Shown: positions 1-8,133 of the stretch, piece after piece
Position numbering within the stretch: the first letter of the stretch is position 1
Layout: each line of letters starts with the position of its first letter
Assembly: GCA_026162565.1 (NCBI GenBank)
Contig: JAOEIQ010000001.1
Span: 310,001 to 374,000, forward strand
Direction of reading: 5' to 3'
DNA length: 64,000 nt
Source of the DNA: Flavobacteriaceae bacterium NBU2973
Lineage (GTDB): Bacteria; Bacteroidota; Bacteroidia; Flavobacteriales; Flavobacteriaceae
The notes under the pieces: model-generated
What the model saw: the letters and a program-made list of their open reading frames with translations, nothing else
Told to the model about the DNA's origin: nothing
Database searches by the model: none
Made by a program: the position numbers and the translations under genes

Positions 1-1
1 T

Positions 2-334
2 CCTGAAAATGGGGGTCATAATTCTGGTTTAGGACCAAAAGCCATGATGCTATCCTCTCTAGCTGGTTGCTCCGGTTTAGATGTGGTATCTATTTTAAAA
101 AAAATGAAAGTGCCATTTTCAGATTTTAGAATCGACACATATGGCGAATTAACTGATGAGCATCCTAAATATTACCATACTGTTTCTGTAGAATATCATA
201 TATATGGCGATAATTTAGATGAAGATAAAATTAAGAAAGCAGTAGATTTATCAATAGAAAAATACTGTGGAGTCATGGAAATGTTCAGACAATTTTCAGA
301 AGTAAAAACATCGATTCACTATCACAATGCTTAA
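2..334 (+). CDS. OsmC family protein, YhfA-like (5' partial)
   Basis: The frame is open from base 2, upstream of the first ATG at 44, so the start lies before the window. The visible part is the C-terminal two thirds of an OsmC-like fold. The two conserved reactive cysteines are present, one in the segment LAGCSGLDVVSILKKM and one in VDLSIEKYCGVM. This layout matches the E. coli YhfA branch more than Ohr or OsmC proper. Family members reduce organic hydroperoxides through the cysteine pair, but the YhfA branch has no firmly established substrate. The stop is 9 bases before recJ, so the two genes are probably co-transcribed. The family call is confident; the substrate is unknown. Confidence 0.85.
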   Translation, partial: PENGGHNSGLGPKAMMLSSLAGCSGLDVVSILKKMKVPFSDFRIDTYGELTDEHPKYYHTVSVEYHIYGDNLDEDKIKKAVDLSIEKYCGVMEMFRQFSEVKTSIHYHNA

Positions 335-343
335 ATCTTTATA

Positions 344-2032
344 ATGCGTTGGACGCTAAAACCAAAACCTGAAACCCATAAAGTTGCTCATTTAAAAGAG
401 GCACTTCAAGTAGATACAACTGTTGCAACACTATTATTACAACGTGGTATTGAAACTTATGATGAGGCCAAAACATTTTTCAGACCAAGTTTAGACGATT
501 TGCACGATCCTTTTTTAATGAAGGATATGCAACAAGCCGTTGAGCGGATTGAAACAGCGATTTCACAGGGTGAAAACATTTTGGTTTATGGTGATTATGA
601 TGTAGACGGAACTACTTCAGTAGCGTTAATCTCCTCGTATTTAAAAACCAGAATTGATTCGGTTGCAACCTATATTCCCGATCGTTATGAAGAGGGTTAT
701 GGTATATCATATCAAGGAATTGATTTTGCTCATGATAATGAATTTTCGTTAATAATAGCTTTAGATTGTGGAGTAAAGGCTATAGAAAAAGTGGCTTATG
801 CTACAGAAAAGGGTATTGATTTTATTATCTGTGATCATCACAGGCCAGGAAAAGAATTGCCAAAAGCTGTTGCAGTTTTAGACCCAAAACGTGACGATTG
901 CGACTATCCATATAAAGAATTGTGTGGTTGCGGAGTTGGTTTTAAATTGATTCAAGCATTAGCATTAAAACAGAATAAAACTGTAAACGATTTAGTGCAT
1001 TATTTGGATTTAGTAGCGACTGCAATTGCTGCTGATATTGTTCCAATGACAGGAGAAAACAGAGCTTTGGCTTACTACGGTTTACAAGTTATAAATGAAG
1101 CACCTAGAAATGGGATTAAAGCAATTTTAAAACAGGTTAAAAAAGAAGAATTTACCATTACAGATGTGGTTTTTATAATTGCACCTAGAATAAATGCTGC
1201 TGGTAGAATGAAACATGGAAACCATGCTGTTACGCTTCTAACAGAGACCGATTATAATTTAGCAGCACAATTTGCAGAAGATATAGAAACCTTTAATAAT
1301 GATAGACGTGAAGCAGATAAACAAATTACTGAAGAGGCACTTAAACAAATTGAAGAGCAAAAAGAACAGGAACGCTTTACTACTGTTGTTTACGATGAAA
1401 GCTGGCATAAAGGTGTTATTGGTATTGTGGCTTCTCGACTAACGGAGACCTATTACAGACCGACACTTGTTTTTACTAAAAGCGGCGATAAATTAGCAGC
1501 TTCTGCGCGTTCTGTAAATGGTTTTGATGTCTATAATGCTTTAGATGCATGTAGCGAATATATTGAACAGTTTGGTGGCCATAAATATGCAGCTGGATTA
1601 ACTCTAAAGGAAGAGAATTATGAAGCATTTAAAACCAAATTTGAAAGTGTTGTTAAACAAACAATCGACCCTAATCTCTTAATACCAGAAGTAAAGGTTG
1701 ACCTAGAACTCAAACTAGAGCAAGTCGATAATAAATTATTACGTATTATTCGCCAGTTTGCACCTTTTGGCCCTGGAAATATGACACCAGTTTTTATGAC
1801 ACAGAGTCTAAAAGATACTGGTTATGGAAAATGTGTTGGAGAAGATGATAAGCATTTGAGAGTTACTGTTACTCAAAATGGAGCTAACAAAATAGTAGGA
1901 ATTGGATTTAATTTAGGACAAAAATTTGAAGTTATTCAGAATAGAAAACCTTTTAAAGCCGTATACACAATTGACGAAAACAATTGGCAAGGAAATGTGA
2001 GTCTGCAACTAAAATTAAAAGATGTTAAATAA
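344..2032 (+). CDS. recJ: Single-stranded-DNA-specific exonuclease RecJ
   Basis: 5'-3' single-strand DNA exonuclease acting in recombination and mismatch or base-excision repair. At 562 residues it is near the usual RecJ length. The DHH phosphoesterase motifs are intact: DYDVDG at residues 84-89, DCG at 141-143 and DHHRPG at 164-169. The DHHA1 motif GGHKYAAG lies near residue 410, followed by the OB-type C-terminal domain. The start ATG is 9 bases after the OsmC-like stop. The MFS gene follows 9 bases after the stop, so an operon of three is likely. Nothing is missing from the active site. Confidence 0.96.
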   Translation: MRWTLKPKPETHKVAHLKEALQVDTTVATLLLQRGIETYDEAKTFFRPSLDDLHDPFLMKDMQQAVERIETAISQGENILVYGDYDVDGTTSVALISSYLKTRIDSVATYIPDRYEEGYGISYQGIDFAHDNEFSLIIALDCGVKAIEKVAYATEKGIDFIICDHHRPGKELPKAVAVLDPKRDDCDYPYKELCGCGVGFKLIQALALKQNKTVNDLVHYLDLVATAIAADIVPMTGENRALAYYGLQVINEAPRNGIKAILKQVKKEEFTITDVVFIIAPRINAAGRMKHGNHAVTLLTETDYNLAAQFAEDIETFNNDRREADKQITEEALKQIEEQKEQERFTTVVYDESWHKGVIGIVASRLTETYYRPTLVFTKSGDKLAASARSVNGFDVYNALDACSEYIEQFGGHKYAAGLTLKEENYEAFKTKFESVVKQTIDPNLLIPEVKVDLELKLEQVDNKLLRIIRQFAPFGPGNMTPVFMTQSLKDTGYGKCVGEDDKHLRVTVTQNGANKIVGIGFNLGQKFEVIQNRKPFKAVYTIDENNWQGNVSLQLKLKDVK

Positions 2033-2041
2033 CCGTTTTAT

Positions 2042-3307
2042 ATGAAGCAAAACGATCCTTATGCAGCTTTGCGAATTAGAGAGTTTAATGTTTTTTTACT
2101 ACTACGCTTTGCATTAGTTTTTGGTTGGTCTATGCAGTTTGTGGTTATAGAATGGCAAGTCTACGCGTTAACAAAAAACCCACTCTCTCTAGGGATTATT
2201 GGGTTATGTGAATTTTTACCAGCTTTTTTACTCGCTCCATTTGCAGGACATATAGTTGATAAAAAAGAAAAGCGAAACTTATTTGCGCTTTGTATTGCTC
2301 TCTTTTCATTAATCAGTTTTGGTTTATTTTGGTTAACCTCAAATAGTATAGAATCTTCATGGAGCAAGCAAACAATTCTATTCGGAATTTACGGATTGGT
2401 TTTTTTTGGAGGCGTTTTAAGAGCCTTCTTTGGACCAACTATTTTTTCACTCATTGCGCTTCTAGTTCCTAAAAAAATATACCCAAATGCTGCAACTTGG
2501 AGCAGTAGTACATGGAAAGGTGCTAGTGTTTTTGGTGCTCTATTTGGCGGTTTTTTTATTGCATGGATAGGAGTTCATTATACGCTTGGTGTTATTTTTT
2601 TACTAGTAATGATAGCATTGCTACTCGTATTTTTAATAGCTAAAAAGCCTATTCTAAATCAAAGCGTTAACGAATCTGTAAAGGATAGTTTAAAAGCTGG
2701 ACTCCGTTTTGTATTTACAGATAAAGTTATTTTAGGAGCTTTAACTTTAGATATGATTGCTGTTTTATTTGGAGGAGCCGTCGCTATTTTTGCTGTATTT
2801 GCTACAGATGTTTTAAATGCTGGCCCAGAAGGCTTTGGTATATTAAACGCTTCGTTATCTTCAGGAAGTATTATAACCATGTTGGCAACAACATATATTC
2901 CAATTACAAAAAATACAGGAAAAAAATTATTAGTGTCTGTATTTGGATTTGGTGTTTGTATGATCATTTTTGGCGCTTCAAAATTTATGTGGTTAAGTGT
3001 TTTAGCTTTATTCTTTTCTGGTGTTTTCGATGGTATTTCAATGGTAGTTCGTCAAACTATTTTACAATTAAAAACTCCTGATGATATGAGAGGTCGAGTA
3101 GGTGCAGTTAATTCTATGTTTGTTGGCTCTTCTAATGAGTTAGGAGCATTAGAAAGTGGTATAGCAGCCCGAATTTTTGGTGCACCTTTAGCCGTAATGC
3201 TTGGTGGAACAGTGACGTTGATAATCGTTGTGATTATAGGACTAAAAAATACACCGTTACGAGAATTAGATTTGCAAAAAGATATTGAGGAACATGAAAA
3301 AGAATAA
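2042..3307 (+). CDS. MFS transporter (EntS/MFS_3-like exporter)
   Basis: This 421-residue polytopic protein has about 12 hydrophobic segments separated by short charged loops. The MFS loop 2-3 motif is visible as AGHIVDKKEKRN near residue 74, and the second half carries DDMRGRVGAVNSMF, typical of the MFS_3 branch that includes the enterobactin exporter EntS. Members are proton-driven exporters, but the substrate cannot be read from sequence. It follows recJ closely and is probably in the same transcript. The C-terminus ends in a short charged tail (DIEEHEKE). Confidence 0.88.
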   Translation: MKQNDPYAALRIREFNVFLLLRFALVFGWSMQFVVIEWQVYALTKNPLSLGIIGLCEFLPAFLLAPFAGHIVDKKEKRNLFALCIALFSLISFGLFWLTSNSIESSWSKQTILFGIYGLVFFGGVLRAFFGPTIFSLIALLVPKKIYPNAATWSSSTWKGASVFGALFGGFFIAWIGVHYTLGVIFLLVMIALLLVFLIAKKPILNQSVNESVKDSLKAGLRFVFTDKVILGALTLDMIAVLFGGAVAIFAVFATDVLNAGPEGFGILNASLSSGSIITMLATTYIPITKNTGKKLLVSVFGFGVCMIIFGASKFMWLSVLALFFSGVFDGISMVVRQTILQLKTPDDMRGRVGAVNSMFVGSSNELGALESGIAARIFGAPLAVMLGGTVTLIIVVIIGLKNTPLRELDLQKDIEEHEKE

Positions 3308-3339
3308 TTATTTTTATTTAGACTTATTATAAATAATAT

Positions 3340-3347
3340 TATATTTG
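3340..3347 (+). promoter_or_regulatory. Candidate -7 promoter box (TATATTTG)
   Basis: TATATTTG matches the Bacteroidota -7 consensus TAnnTTTG. It lies 16 bases before the ATG of the gene at 3364, in an otherwise AT-rich gap. No clear TTG box was seen about 19 bases upstream, so the call is moderate. Confidence 0.45.
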
Positions 3348-3363
3348 TTCTAAATATGTAATT

Positions 3364-3717
3364 ATGAGTAACGATATTTATCCAATTTACCACAATTCGT
3401 TTGGAATTACTTTTCAATGGAAACGACAGTTAGGTAGTAAGGGCTTTAATAAAATTCAGATGGTTTTTAGAGACATGGGTTTCTATCTTACTTTAGAAGA
3501 AATTCAAAGTTTTAAAAAGAATGTTGAGGCGGCTTCGGTTTGTAAAAACTGTAATTGTTGTAATAAAGAAGGACGATATATTTTATTAAAAACGCCTTCG
3601 GATAAAATGGATATTGCTGTTAGTGAAAAAGAACTTTCTCAAGTTGAAGATTTAATAAATGGCACTTTATTCCAACTTCAATTAGATACTTATATAAAAA
3701 GTATTTGTGTAAATTAA
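3364..3717 (+). CDS. Conserved hypothetical protein with CxxCxCC cluster (DUF6686-like)
   Basis: A 117-residue protein without signal peptide or membrane segment. Its most striking feature is a cysteine cluster at residues 60-66 (CKNCNCC), which could bind a metal. The rest is mixed alpha/beta, with an N-terminal stretch rich in aromatic residues. It resembles small uncharacterised Bacteroidota proteins (DUF6686 by memory), but no function is known to me. It has its own candidate promoter and is followed convergently by the lpxH-like gene only 18 bases away. Confidence 0.75.
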   Translation: MSNDIYPIYHNSFGITFQWKRQLGSKGFNKIQMVFRDMGFYLTLEEIQSFKKNVEAASVCKNCNCCNKEGRYILLKTPSDKMDIAVSEKELSQVEDLINGTLFQLQLDTYIKSICVN

Positions 3718-3735
3718 TTATTGGAGGTTACTAGA

Positions 3736-4512
3736 CTACTTATATTCTTTGAGTTCAAGCTTGTTACCATCAAAAACGCCATAAGTATAATAACTTATCC
3801 AATCACCAAGATTAATGTATTTTGAGTTGTTACCTAAATCTATATTAAGAGGTAAGTGTCTATGCCCAAATACAAAATAGTCGCGGTGTTTTTCTTCTAA
3901 TTTTCTTTTACTGTATTGTACTAACCATTCGCTGTCTTCACCTAAAAATTTAGCATCTTCATCGCCAGAGATAAGCTTGTTTTTTACAGATAAATAGTGG
4001 CCAATTCGCATACCAAAATCAGGATGTAACACACGTCTAAATAACCATTGACATAAAGGATTTGTAAACACTTTTTTCATACGCTTATACCCTTTGTCTC
4101 CTGGTCCTAATCCATCGCCATGGCCAATAAAAAAAGAGGTCTCATTAAAAGTAAATTCTCGAGGCTTGTGGTAAACGGGAATATTAAGTTCTTCTTCAAA
4201 ATAACCGTTCATCCATAAATCATGATTACCAACAAAATAATAAATAGGAATACCAGAATCTGTAATTTCTGCAAGTTTGCCTAAAGTCCTTGTAAATCCT
4301 TTTGGAACAACGCGTCGATATTCCATCCAGAAATCAAATAAATCACCTAATAAAAAAATGGCAGCTGCATCGTGTTTAACCTCATTAAGCCAAGCAACAA
4401 ATTTTTTCTCTCTTGGGAGAGAAGCTTCTTTTGTTGGAGCACCTAAATGGTTATCACTAGCAAAGTATATTTTTTTTCCATCAGGAACAGATATGTGAAT
4501 AGGATTACTCAT
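3736..4512 (-). CDS. lpxH: UDP-2,3-diacylglucosamine diphosphatase-like phosphoesterase
   Basis: Metallophosphoesterase that in LpxH removes UMP from UDP-2,3-diacylglucosamine in lipid A synthesis at the inner face of the membrane. All five metal-site blocks are visible from the chosen start: DNH at residues 20-22, GDLFD at about 56-60, GNHD at about 95-98, GHGDG near 129 and GHRH near 216. I chose the ATG at 4512, which gives MSNPIH and a compact ATGAGTAA overlap of 8 bases with the queD stop, over the upstream start at 4536. The first motif reads DNH where DxH is expected, so it is intact. Other calcineurin-like hydrolases cannot be fully excluded. Confidence 0.83.
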   Translation of the reverse strand: MSNPIHISVPDGKKIYFASDNHLGAPTKEASLPREKKFVAWLNEVKHDAAAIFLLGDLFDFWMEYRRVVPKGFTRTLGKLAEITDSGIPIYYFVGNHDLWMNGYFEEELNIPVYHKPREFTFNETSFFIGHGDGLGPGDKGYKRMKKVFTNPLCQWLFRRVLHPDFGMRIGHYLSVKNKLISGDEDAKFLGEDSEWLVQYSKRKLEEKHRDYFVFGHRHLPLNIDLGNNSKYINLGDWISYYTYGVFDGNKLELKEYK

Positions 4513-4957
4513 TGTCACTAGCAAACCATTCTGCATAAGAGGTTGCTGTTTCTTGTAATTTTAATGAATGAAGCTTAATGTTTTCTGGTAAGCGTTTCTT
4601 TATTTTTTCAGCAAAGTCTACGACCATCATTTCACTGGTTGGTTGATAATTTACAAGCAAAACATTATGGCCTCTATCTTTTAATTCTTTTGCCAACTCA
4701 ACATGAGGCGTATTTTTATTGAAAACTGTAGCATGATCAAACACATCTACAATATCTTCTTTTACAATTTTTTTAAGGTCACCAAAATCAATAACCATCC
4801 CAAATTTTACATGCGATGTATCAGAAATAGGTTGTCCAATTACAGTAACGTTTAATCTGTAACTATGTCCATGTACATTTTTACATTTACCGTCATAACC
4901 ATATAAAGCATGTCCTGTTTCGAAAGAAAATTGCTTGGTAATTCTAATAGTACTCAT
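4505..4957 (-). CDS. queD: 6-carboxytetrahydropterin synthase QueD / PTPS family
   Basis: T-fold enzyme converting dihydroneopterin triphosphate to 6-carboxytetrahydropterin in queuosine synthesis. The zinc ligands and catalytic Cys are present near the N-terminus: H16 in SFETGHAL, C25, and the HGH pair at 29-31 (CKNVHGHSY). A conserved Glu lies in LKLQETATSYAEW. The length of 150 residues is slightly above E. coli QueD. It sits in a tightly packed set: its ATG overlaps the stop of the 32-residue peptide upstream (TAATG), and its stop overlaps the lpxH-like start. A 6-pyruvoyl-tetrahydropterin synthase role is the alternative. Confidence 0.88.
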   Translation of the reverse strand: MSTIRITKQFSFETGHALYGYDGKCKNVHGHSYRLNVTVIGQPISDTSHVKFGMVIDFGDLKKIVKEDIVDVFDHATVFNKNTPHVELAKELKDRGHNVLLVNYQPTSEMMVVDFAEKIKKRLPENIKLHSLKLQETATSYAEWFASDNE

Positions 4958-5055
4958 TAGCGCCTTTTATTTCTATTGACAATATAAACAACAATTAATA
5001 CCACTGCAAGAATTAAGAACAATCCATTTCCGCTTAAAAAAGACATAATATCCAT
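4957..5055 (-). CDS. 32-residue single-span membrane peptide upstream of queD
   Basis: An ATG at 5055 opens a 32-codon frame (MDIMSFLSGNG, then a run of hydrophobic residues LFLILAVVLIVVYIV, then NRNKRR). It has one predicted membrane helix of about 15-17 residues and a positively charged C-terminal tail, which by the positive-inside rule suggests the tail is cytoplasmic. Its TAA shares a base with the queD ATG (TAATG), as expected for a coupled real gene. It is too short for usual gene callers. No function is recognised. Coding status is inferred from composition and coupling. Confidence 0.62.
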   Translation of the reverse strand: MDIMSFLSGNGLFLILAVVLIVVYIVNRNKRR

Positions 5056-5104
5056 ACTCTAAATTCGATTTAAATTTAACTTATTTAAAATTAGTTAATT
5101 AATT

Positions 5105-5117
5105 GTGCTTTAAGCAC
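5105..5117 (-). terminator. Short hairpin after the MATE gene
   Basis: GTGCTT and AAGCAC are separated by a single base, just downstream of the MATE stop on the minus strand. There is no following T-run, so terminator function is weakly supported. Confidence 0.3.
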
Positions 5118-5122
5118 CAAAG

Positions 5123-6457
5123 TTAATTCTTTTGAGCTAGTGGTAAAAATTGTTTTCTGAAATTTATTATCAGAGGGAACCCTCTAGCAATAATCCAAAA
5201 CGTAAAAGCAATGAATATGCCTTTTAGTTTTAAGTCTAATAAATCCATCCACAATAATATTGGTACAAACACTAAAAATGTAGATAGTAATAAAACATTT
5301 CGTAAGGCTTTCATTTTACCAAGACCTTTAAAAACACCATCAAAAATAAAAGCTAAAGCACAAAGTGGTTGCATGGCTAATACAATCCAGAACACGCTAT
5401 AAAACTCATTGAGAACATCTGGATCATTAGAAAACAGATTACCAATAGGATAATAAACAATAGCGCCCAAAACAGCAATTATAACACCTATTGTTATTCC
5501 GTAGCGAATTAATTTATTACTCAATTTAATGAGTGTTTTATACTCTTTAGCTCCTAATAATTTTCCTGATAAAATGTTGCCAGCACTCGCATAACCATCA
5601 ATTAAAAAAGCACCTAAAAACCACAGATTAATAGCGATTGTGTAGGCAGCAATATACTTTGCTCCGTAACCAGTTGCGTAAGCAGTTGCAAAATACAACG
5701 TGGCATTTAAAGCTAAAGTTCGTACAAATAAATTGAGTATCATGAGTACGAATTTTTTTATTTCTTTATTAAAAGGGAAAGTGACTTTTAGAGGAATGGT
5801 TGTCTTTTTTAAAAGATAAAAAGCTGCAAAAATTGCCATTAATAATTGTGCTATGACACTAGCATACGCTGCTCCTTGTATATTTAAAGCAGGAATAGCA
5901 CCTTCAATACCATATACAAAAACAAAATCTAATATGATATTCGCAACAGCTCCGATAATGGCAATTATCATTGGATAAAACGTATTTTGTAAACCTCTAA
6001 AGGTCCCAAAAACAGCAATTACAAATAGCGTAAACGGAAAACCAAATACACGAATTTTATAATAATCCACACTTAAATTTAAAATTAAGTCAGACGCATT
6101 ATATAGTTTGAATATTTGTGAAGCAAAAGGATATGTCGCTACTATTATTAAAATACTTAACGAAGTAATTAGAAAGATGGCTTGAGCAGGTAGATTTTTA
6201 ACCTCATCTATTTTATTGGCACCAAGATATTGAGATACAATAGATGAGATGGCGCTTCTTGTTTGACCCAAAACCCAAATAAGCATTGATAAAAATGTAC
6301 TCACAATACCAACTGCTGCTAAAGATTCTGTAGCATTTACATTTATATTACCAACAATCGCAGCATCTGTTAATGATAATATAGGCTCTGACACTCCAGA
6401 AATTAATGCTGGAATAGCAAGTTTATTAATATGTTTTAAAGAGATATTTGTGCTCAC
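5123..6457 (-). CDS. MATE family multidrug/cation efflux transporter
   Basis: About 444 residues with 12 membrane segments in two related halves, as in MATE (DinF/NorM-type) antiporters that export cationic compounds using Na+ or H+. The N-terminal block (LAIPALISGVSEPILSLTDAAIVG) is characteristic. No ATG is available near the start. The longer frame begins with TTG at 6475, but a GTG at 6457 forms a 4-base GTGA overlap with the upstream acetyltransferase stop and starts directly before the conserved region, so I prefer it. Substrate unknown. Confidence 0.88.
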   Translation of the reverse strand: MSTNISLKHINKLAIPALISGVSEPILSLTDAAIVGNINVNATESLAAVGIVSTFLSMLIWVLGQTRSAISSIVSQYLGANKIDEVKNLPAQAIFLITSLSILIIVATYPFASQIFKLYNASDLILNLSVDYYKIRVFGFPFTLFVIAVFGTFRGLQNTFYPMIIAIIGAVANIILDFVFVYGIEGAIPALNIQGAAYASVIAQLLMAIFAAFYLLKKTTIPLKVTFPFNKEIKKFVLMILNLFVRTLALNATLYFATAYATGYGAKYIAAYTIAINLWFLGAFLIDGYASAGNILSGKLLGAKEYKTLIKLSNKLIRYGITIGVIIAVLGAIVYYPIGNLFSNDPDVLNEFYSVFWIVLAMQPLCALAFIFDGVFKGLGKMKALRNVLLLSTFLVFVPILLWMDLLDLKLKGIFIAFTFWIIARGFPLIINFRKQFLPLAQKN

Positions 6458-6954
6458 AGAACTAATTCGTAACAATAAAATGGATGCTCACTTTGTTTTG
6501 GAAAGTAAATATTACCCAAACGTTTATAACCACGAAGTTCGTAAAACTTTTGGTTTTTATGGTTCTGTGAAAACGTGTCTAATCTTATAGATGTATAGTT
6601 GTTTTCTATTGCATGAGTTTTAGCATAATCCATCAGTTTTTGTGCATAACCTTTTCCTTGTTCATCAGGATGTACTGCTAAACGATGAATATAAATGTTG
6701 TTTTTATTTTTGGTTAACCATTTTACAGGAATGTACTCTTCGTCCATAAAAGTTGAAATCACGATACAACCAATCAACTTCGAGTCATTTTCTAACACAT
6801 ATAATTCGTTTCGTTTTATATCGTTTTCAAAGGAAGAACGTGAAGGATAGGTCTCATTCCACTGATAAATCTCTTTGCTAATCATATAGTTAGCACAAGC
6901 GCTAGTGATTTCTAAAATAGTATCAATATCATTCGTATTGGCTTTCCGAATCAT
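6454..6954 (-). CDS. GNAT family N-acetyltransferase
   Basis: A 166-residue GCN5-related acetyltransferase. The acetyl-CoA binding motif A is visible as LAVHPDEQGKGYAQKLM, preceded by beta-strand 4 (NIYIHR) and followed by motif B with a terminal FYELRGYKRLG typical of the family. The substrate cannot be inferred. Its stop overlaps the preferred GTG start of the MATE gene, so the two are probably co-transcribed, which would fit a detoxification pair, though this is only inference. Confidence 0.87.
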   Translation of the reverse strand: MIRKANTNDIDTILEITSACANYMISKEIYQWNETYPSRSSFENDIKRNELYVLENDSKLIGCIVISTFMDEEYIPVKWLTKNKNNIYIHRLAVHPDEQGKGYAQKLMDYAKTHAIENNYTSIRLDTFSQNHKNQKFYELRGYKRLGNIYFPKQSEHPFYCYELVL

Positions 6955-6964
6955 TAATAATGTG

Positions 6965-6972
6965 TATTTTTG
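6965..6972 (+). promoter_or_regulatory. Candidate -7 promoter box (TATTTTTG) for the Usp gene
   Basis: TATTTTTG matches TAnnTTTG and lies 32 bases before the ATG at 7005, in the divergent gap between the acetyltransferase and the stress protein. A TTG occurs 14 bases upstream, shorter than the usual spacing of about 19. Confidence 0.45.
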
Positions 6973-7004
6973 CCAATAAATTTAGATTATAAATCTGTAA
7001 TAAC

Positions 7005-7799
7005 ATGAAGAATATTTTAGTTCCTGTAGGCTCATCAAAAAATGCGCAAAGTCATTTGCAATATGCTGTGGATTTTGCAAAAGCATTTAACGCTAAATTA
7101 TTTGTAGTTCAAGTTTACAATGTTTATACAAAAGCTGGAACGATGATCAAGGTAGACCATATTCTAGAGAGAGAAAGCCAAGAATTTTTAAAACGAATGG
7201 TGTCTCAAATTGATACTAAAAATGTTGAAGTTGTTACAAGAACTTTAAAAGGGAAATTGATAGATGTATTAGAATTAGCATGTAAAAACCATGAAATAGA
7301 TTTAATTATTCTTGAGCCACGAACAAACTCTATTAAAGACGAAGTGTTTTTAGGTAAAACTTCTGGTAAGATAATCAAGCAAACCAATATTCCTGCCCTT
7401 ATAGTTCCTGAAGGCTATGCTTATAAGCCGGTTACTAGAATATTAATGGCATTAAAATCTGCAGTAATTAAAAAAGATGATGTTTTGGTTCCTTTAAAAT
7501 CGATACAGGATAATTTTAAAGCGGTTGCTAATTTATTATTAGTTAAAACGCCTTATTATAATAAAGGGGATTTTGATGTAAATGAAGAGTTATCAGATAT
7601 AATTACCAATACAAATCTAGTTGAAGCTCCAACCACTTTTTTAGGTGTTTTAGAGCATTATAAATCTAACGACCCAGATATGCTATGTGTTGTGAGACGC
7701 AAAAGAGGTTTTTTTATTAAAAAATGGGAAAAGAATACAATTTTAAAAAAAGATTTCAATAGTAATATTCCTGTTTTAGTTTTAAGCGGGTTAAAGTAA
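7005..7799 (+). CDS. Universal stress protein (UspA) family
   Basis: The N-terminal 140 residues form a clear Usp domain, beginning MKNILVPVGSSKNAQSHL and ending with the strand of IPALIVPEG. The ATP-binding signature G-2x-G-9x-G(S/T) is only loosely matched (FLGKTSGKIIKQTNIPALIVP). The C-terminal half (about residues 140-264) is consistent with a second, degenerate Usp domain, as is common for the 260-280 residue Usp proteins of Bacteroidota. A cytoplasmic stress-response role is assumed. It stands alone with its own candidate promoter. Confidence 0.85.
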   Translation: MKNILVPVGSSKNAQSHLQYAVDFAKAFNAKLFVVQVYNVYTKAGTMIKVDHILERESQEFLKRMVSQIDTKNVEVVTRTLKGKLIDVLELACKNHEIDLIILEPRTNSIKDEVFLGKTSGKIIKQTNIPALIVPEGYAYKPVTRILMALKSAVIKKDDVLVPLKSIQDNFKAVANLLLVKTPYYNKGDFDVNEELSDIITNTNLVEAPTTFLGVLEHYKSNDPDMLCVVRRKRGFFIKKWEKNTILKKDFNSNIPVLVLSGLK

Positions 7800-7857
7800 C
7801 CTCACTTCCAAAATGTTACTTTTCATTATATTTTCTCTAAAGGAACTGTTAAAAATA

Positions 7858-7891
7858 TTGCAAAACCTCTTAATTTTCAGTAGTTTTGCAA
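7858..7891 (+). promoter_or_regulatory. Strong Bacteroidota promoter inside a 9-bp inverted repeat
   Basis: TTG at 7858-7860 and TAGTTTTG at 7881-7888 match the -33 and -7 elements with 20 bases between them. Both boxes sit in the arms of a perfect inverted repeat, TTGCAAAAC (7858-7866) and GTTTTGCAA (7883-7891). The predicted transcription start is about 7895. The symmetry suggests an operator covering both boxes, but it could partly follow from the box sequences themselves. Confidence 0.6.
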
Positions 7892-7896
7892 CTTAT

Positions 7897-7995
7897 ATGA
7901 GGAAACAGATACAAAAAAACAATGCGAGAATTTTAACTTTTAACTTCTTGGTTTTTAGAAATCAACCTAACAAGTTCATTCCTCCTTCATTATAA
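7897..7995 (+). CDS. Possible leaderless 32-residue peptide
   Basis: An ATG at 7897, one or two bases after the predicted start of the promoter at 7858-7888, opens a 32-codon frame. The product is basic and polar, starting MRKQIQKNNARILTFNF and ending NKFIPPSL, without a membrane segment. Leaderless translation is plausible in this phylum. No homolog is recognised. The same transcript could instead be a leader or small RNA for the genes downstream. The longer frame starting at 7813 is rejected because it runs through the promoter. Confidence 0.3.
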   Translation: MRKQIQKNNARILTFNFLVFRNQPNKFIPPSL

Positions 7996-8011
7996 TTTCT
8001 TTTCAAAATTA

Positions 8012-8037
8012 TTAAATCAATTACACAATTGATTTAA
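8012..8037. repeat. Perfect 11-bp inverted repeat
   Basis: TTAAATCAATT and AATTGATTTAA are separated by ACAC. All base pairs are A-T except one G-C. It may be a weak terminator for the transcript starting near 7895 or a protein-binding site; no T-run follows. Confidence 0.45.
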
Positions 8038-8043
8038 ATTCTA

Positions 8044-8071
8044 TTGCAAGTTTATATTGTAAATATTCTTG
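8044..8071 (+). promoter_or_regulatory. Candidate promoter for the 63-residue protein and rpoD
   Basis: TTG at 8044-8046 is followed after 17 bases by TATTCTTG at 8064-8071, one mismatch from TAnnTTTG. It lies 63 bases before the ATG at 8134. Confidence 0.4.
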
Positions 8072-8099
8072 CCCTAATTGCTTAAAATATTGTTATTCA

Positions 8100-8118
8100 A
8101 TTGCTTTTTTAAAGCAAT
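8100..8118 (+). other. Hairpin in the 5' leader of the 63-residue gene
   Basis: ATTGCTTT pairs with AAAGCAAT across a 3-base loop, 15 bases before the ATG at 8134. It would form in the leader RNA of the predicted transcript starting near 8078. Role unknown. Confidence 0.35.
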
Positions 8119-8133
8119 ACACATCATTTATTT

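Noticed and set aside
7813-7896. N-terminal extension of the 7897 frame starting at 7813
   Set aside because: It would run through the promoter at 7858-7888, so translation from it is unlikely.
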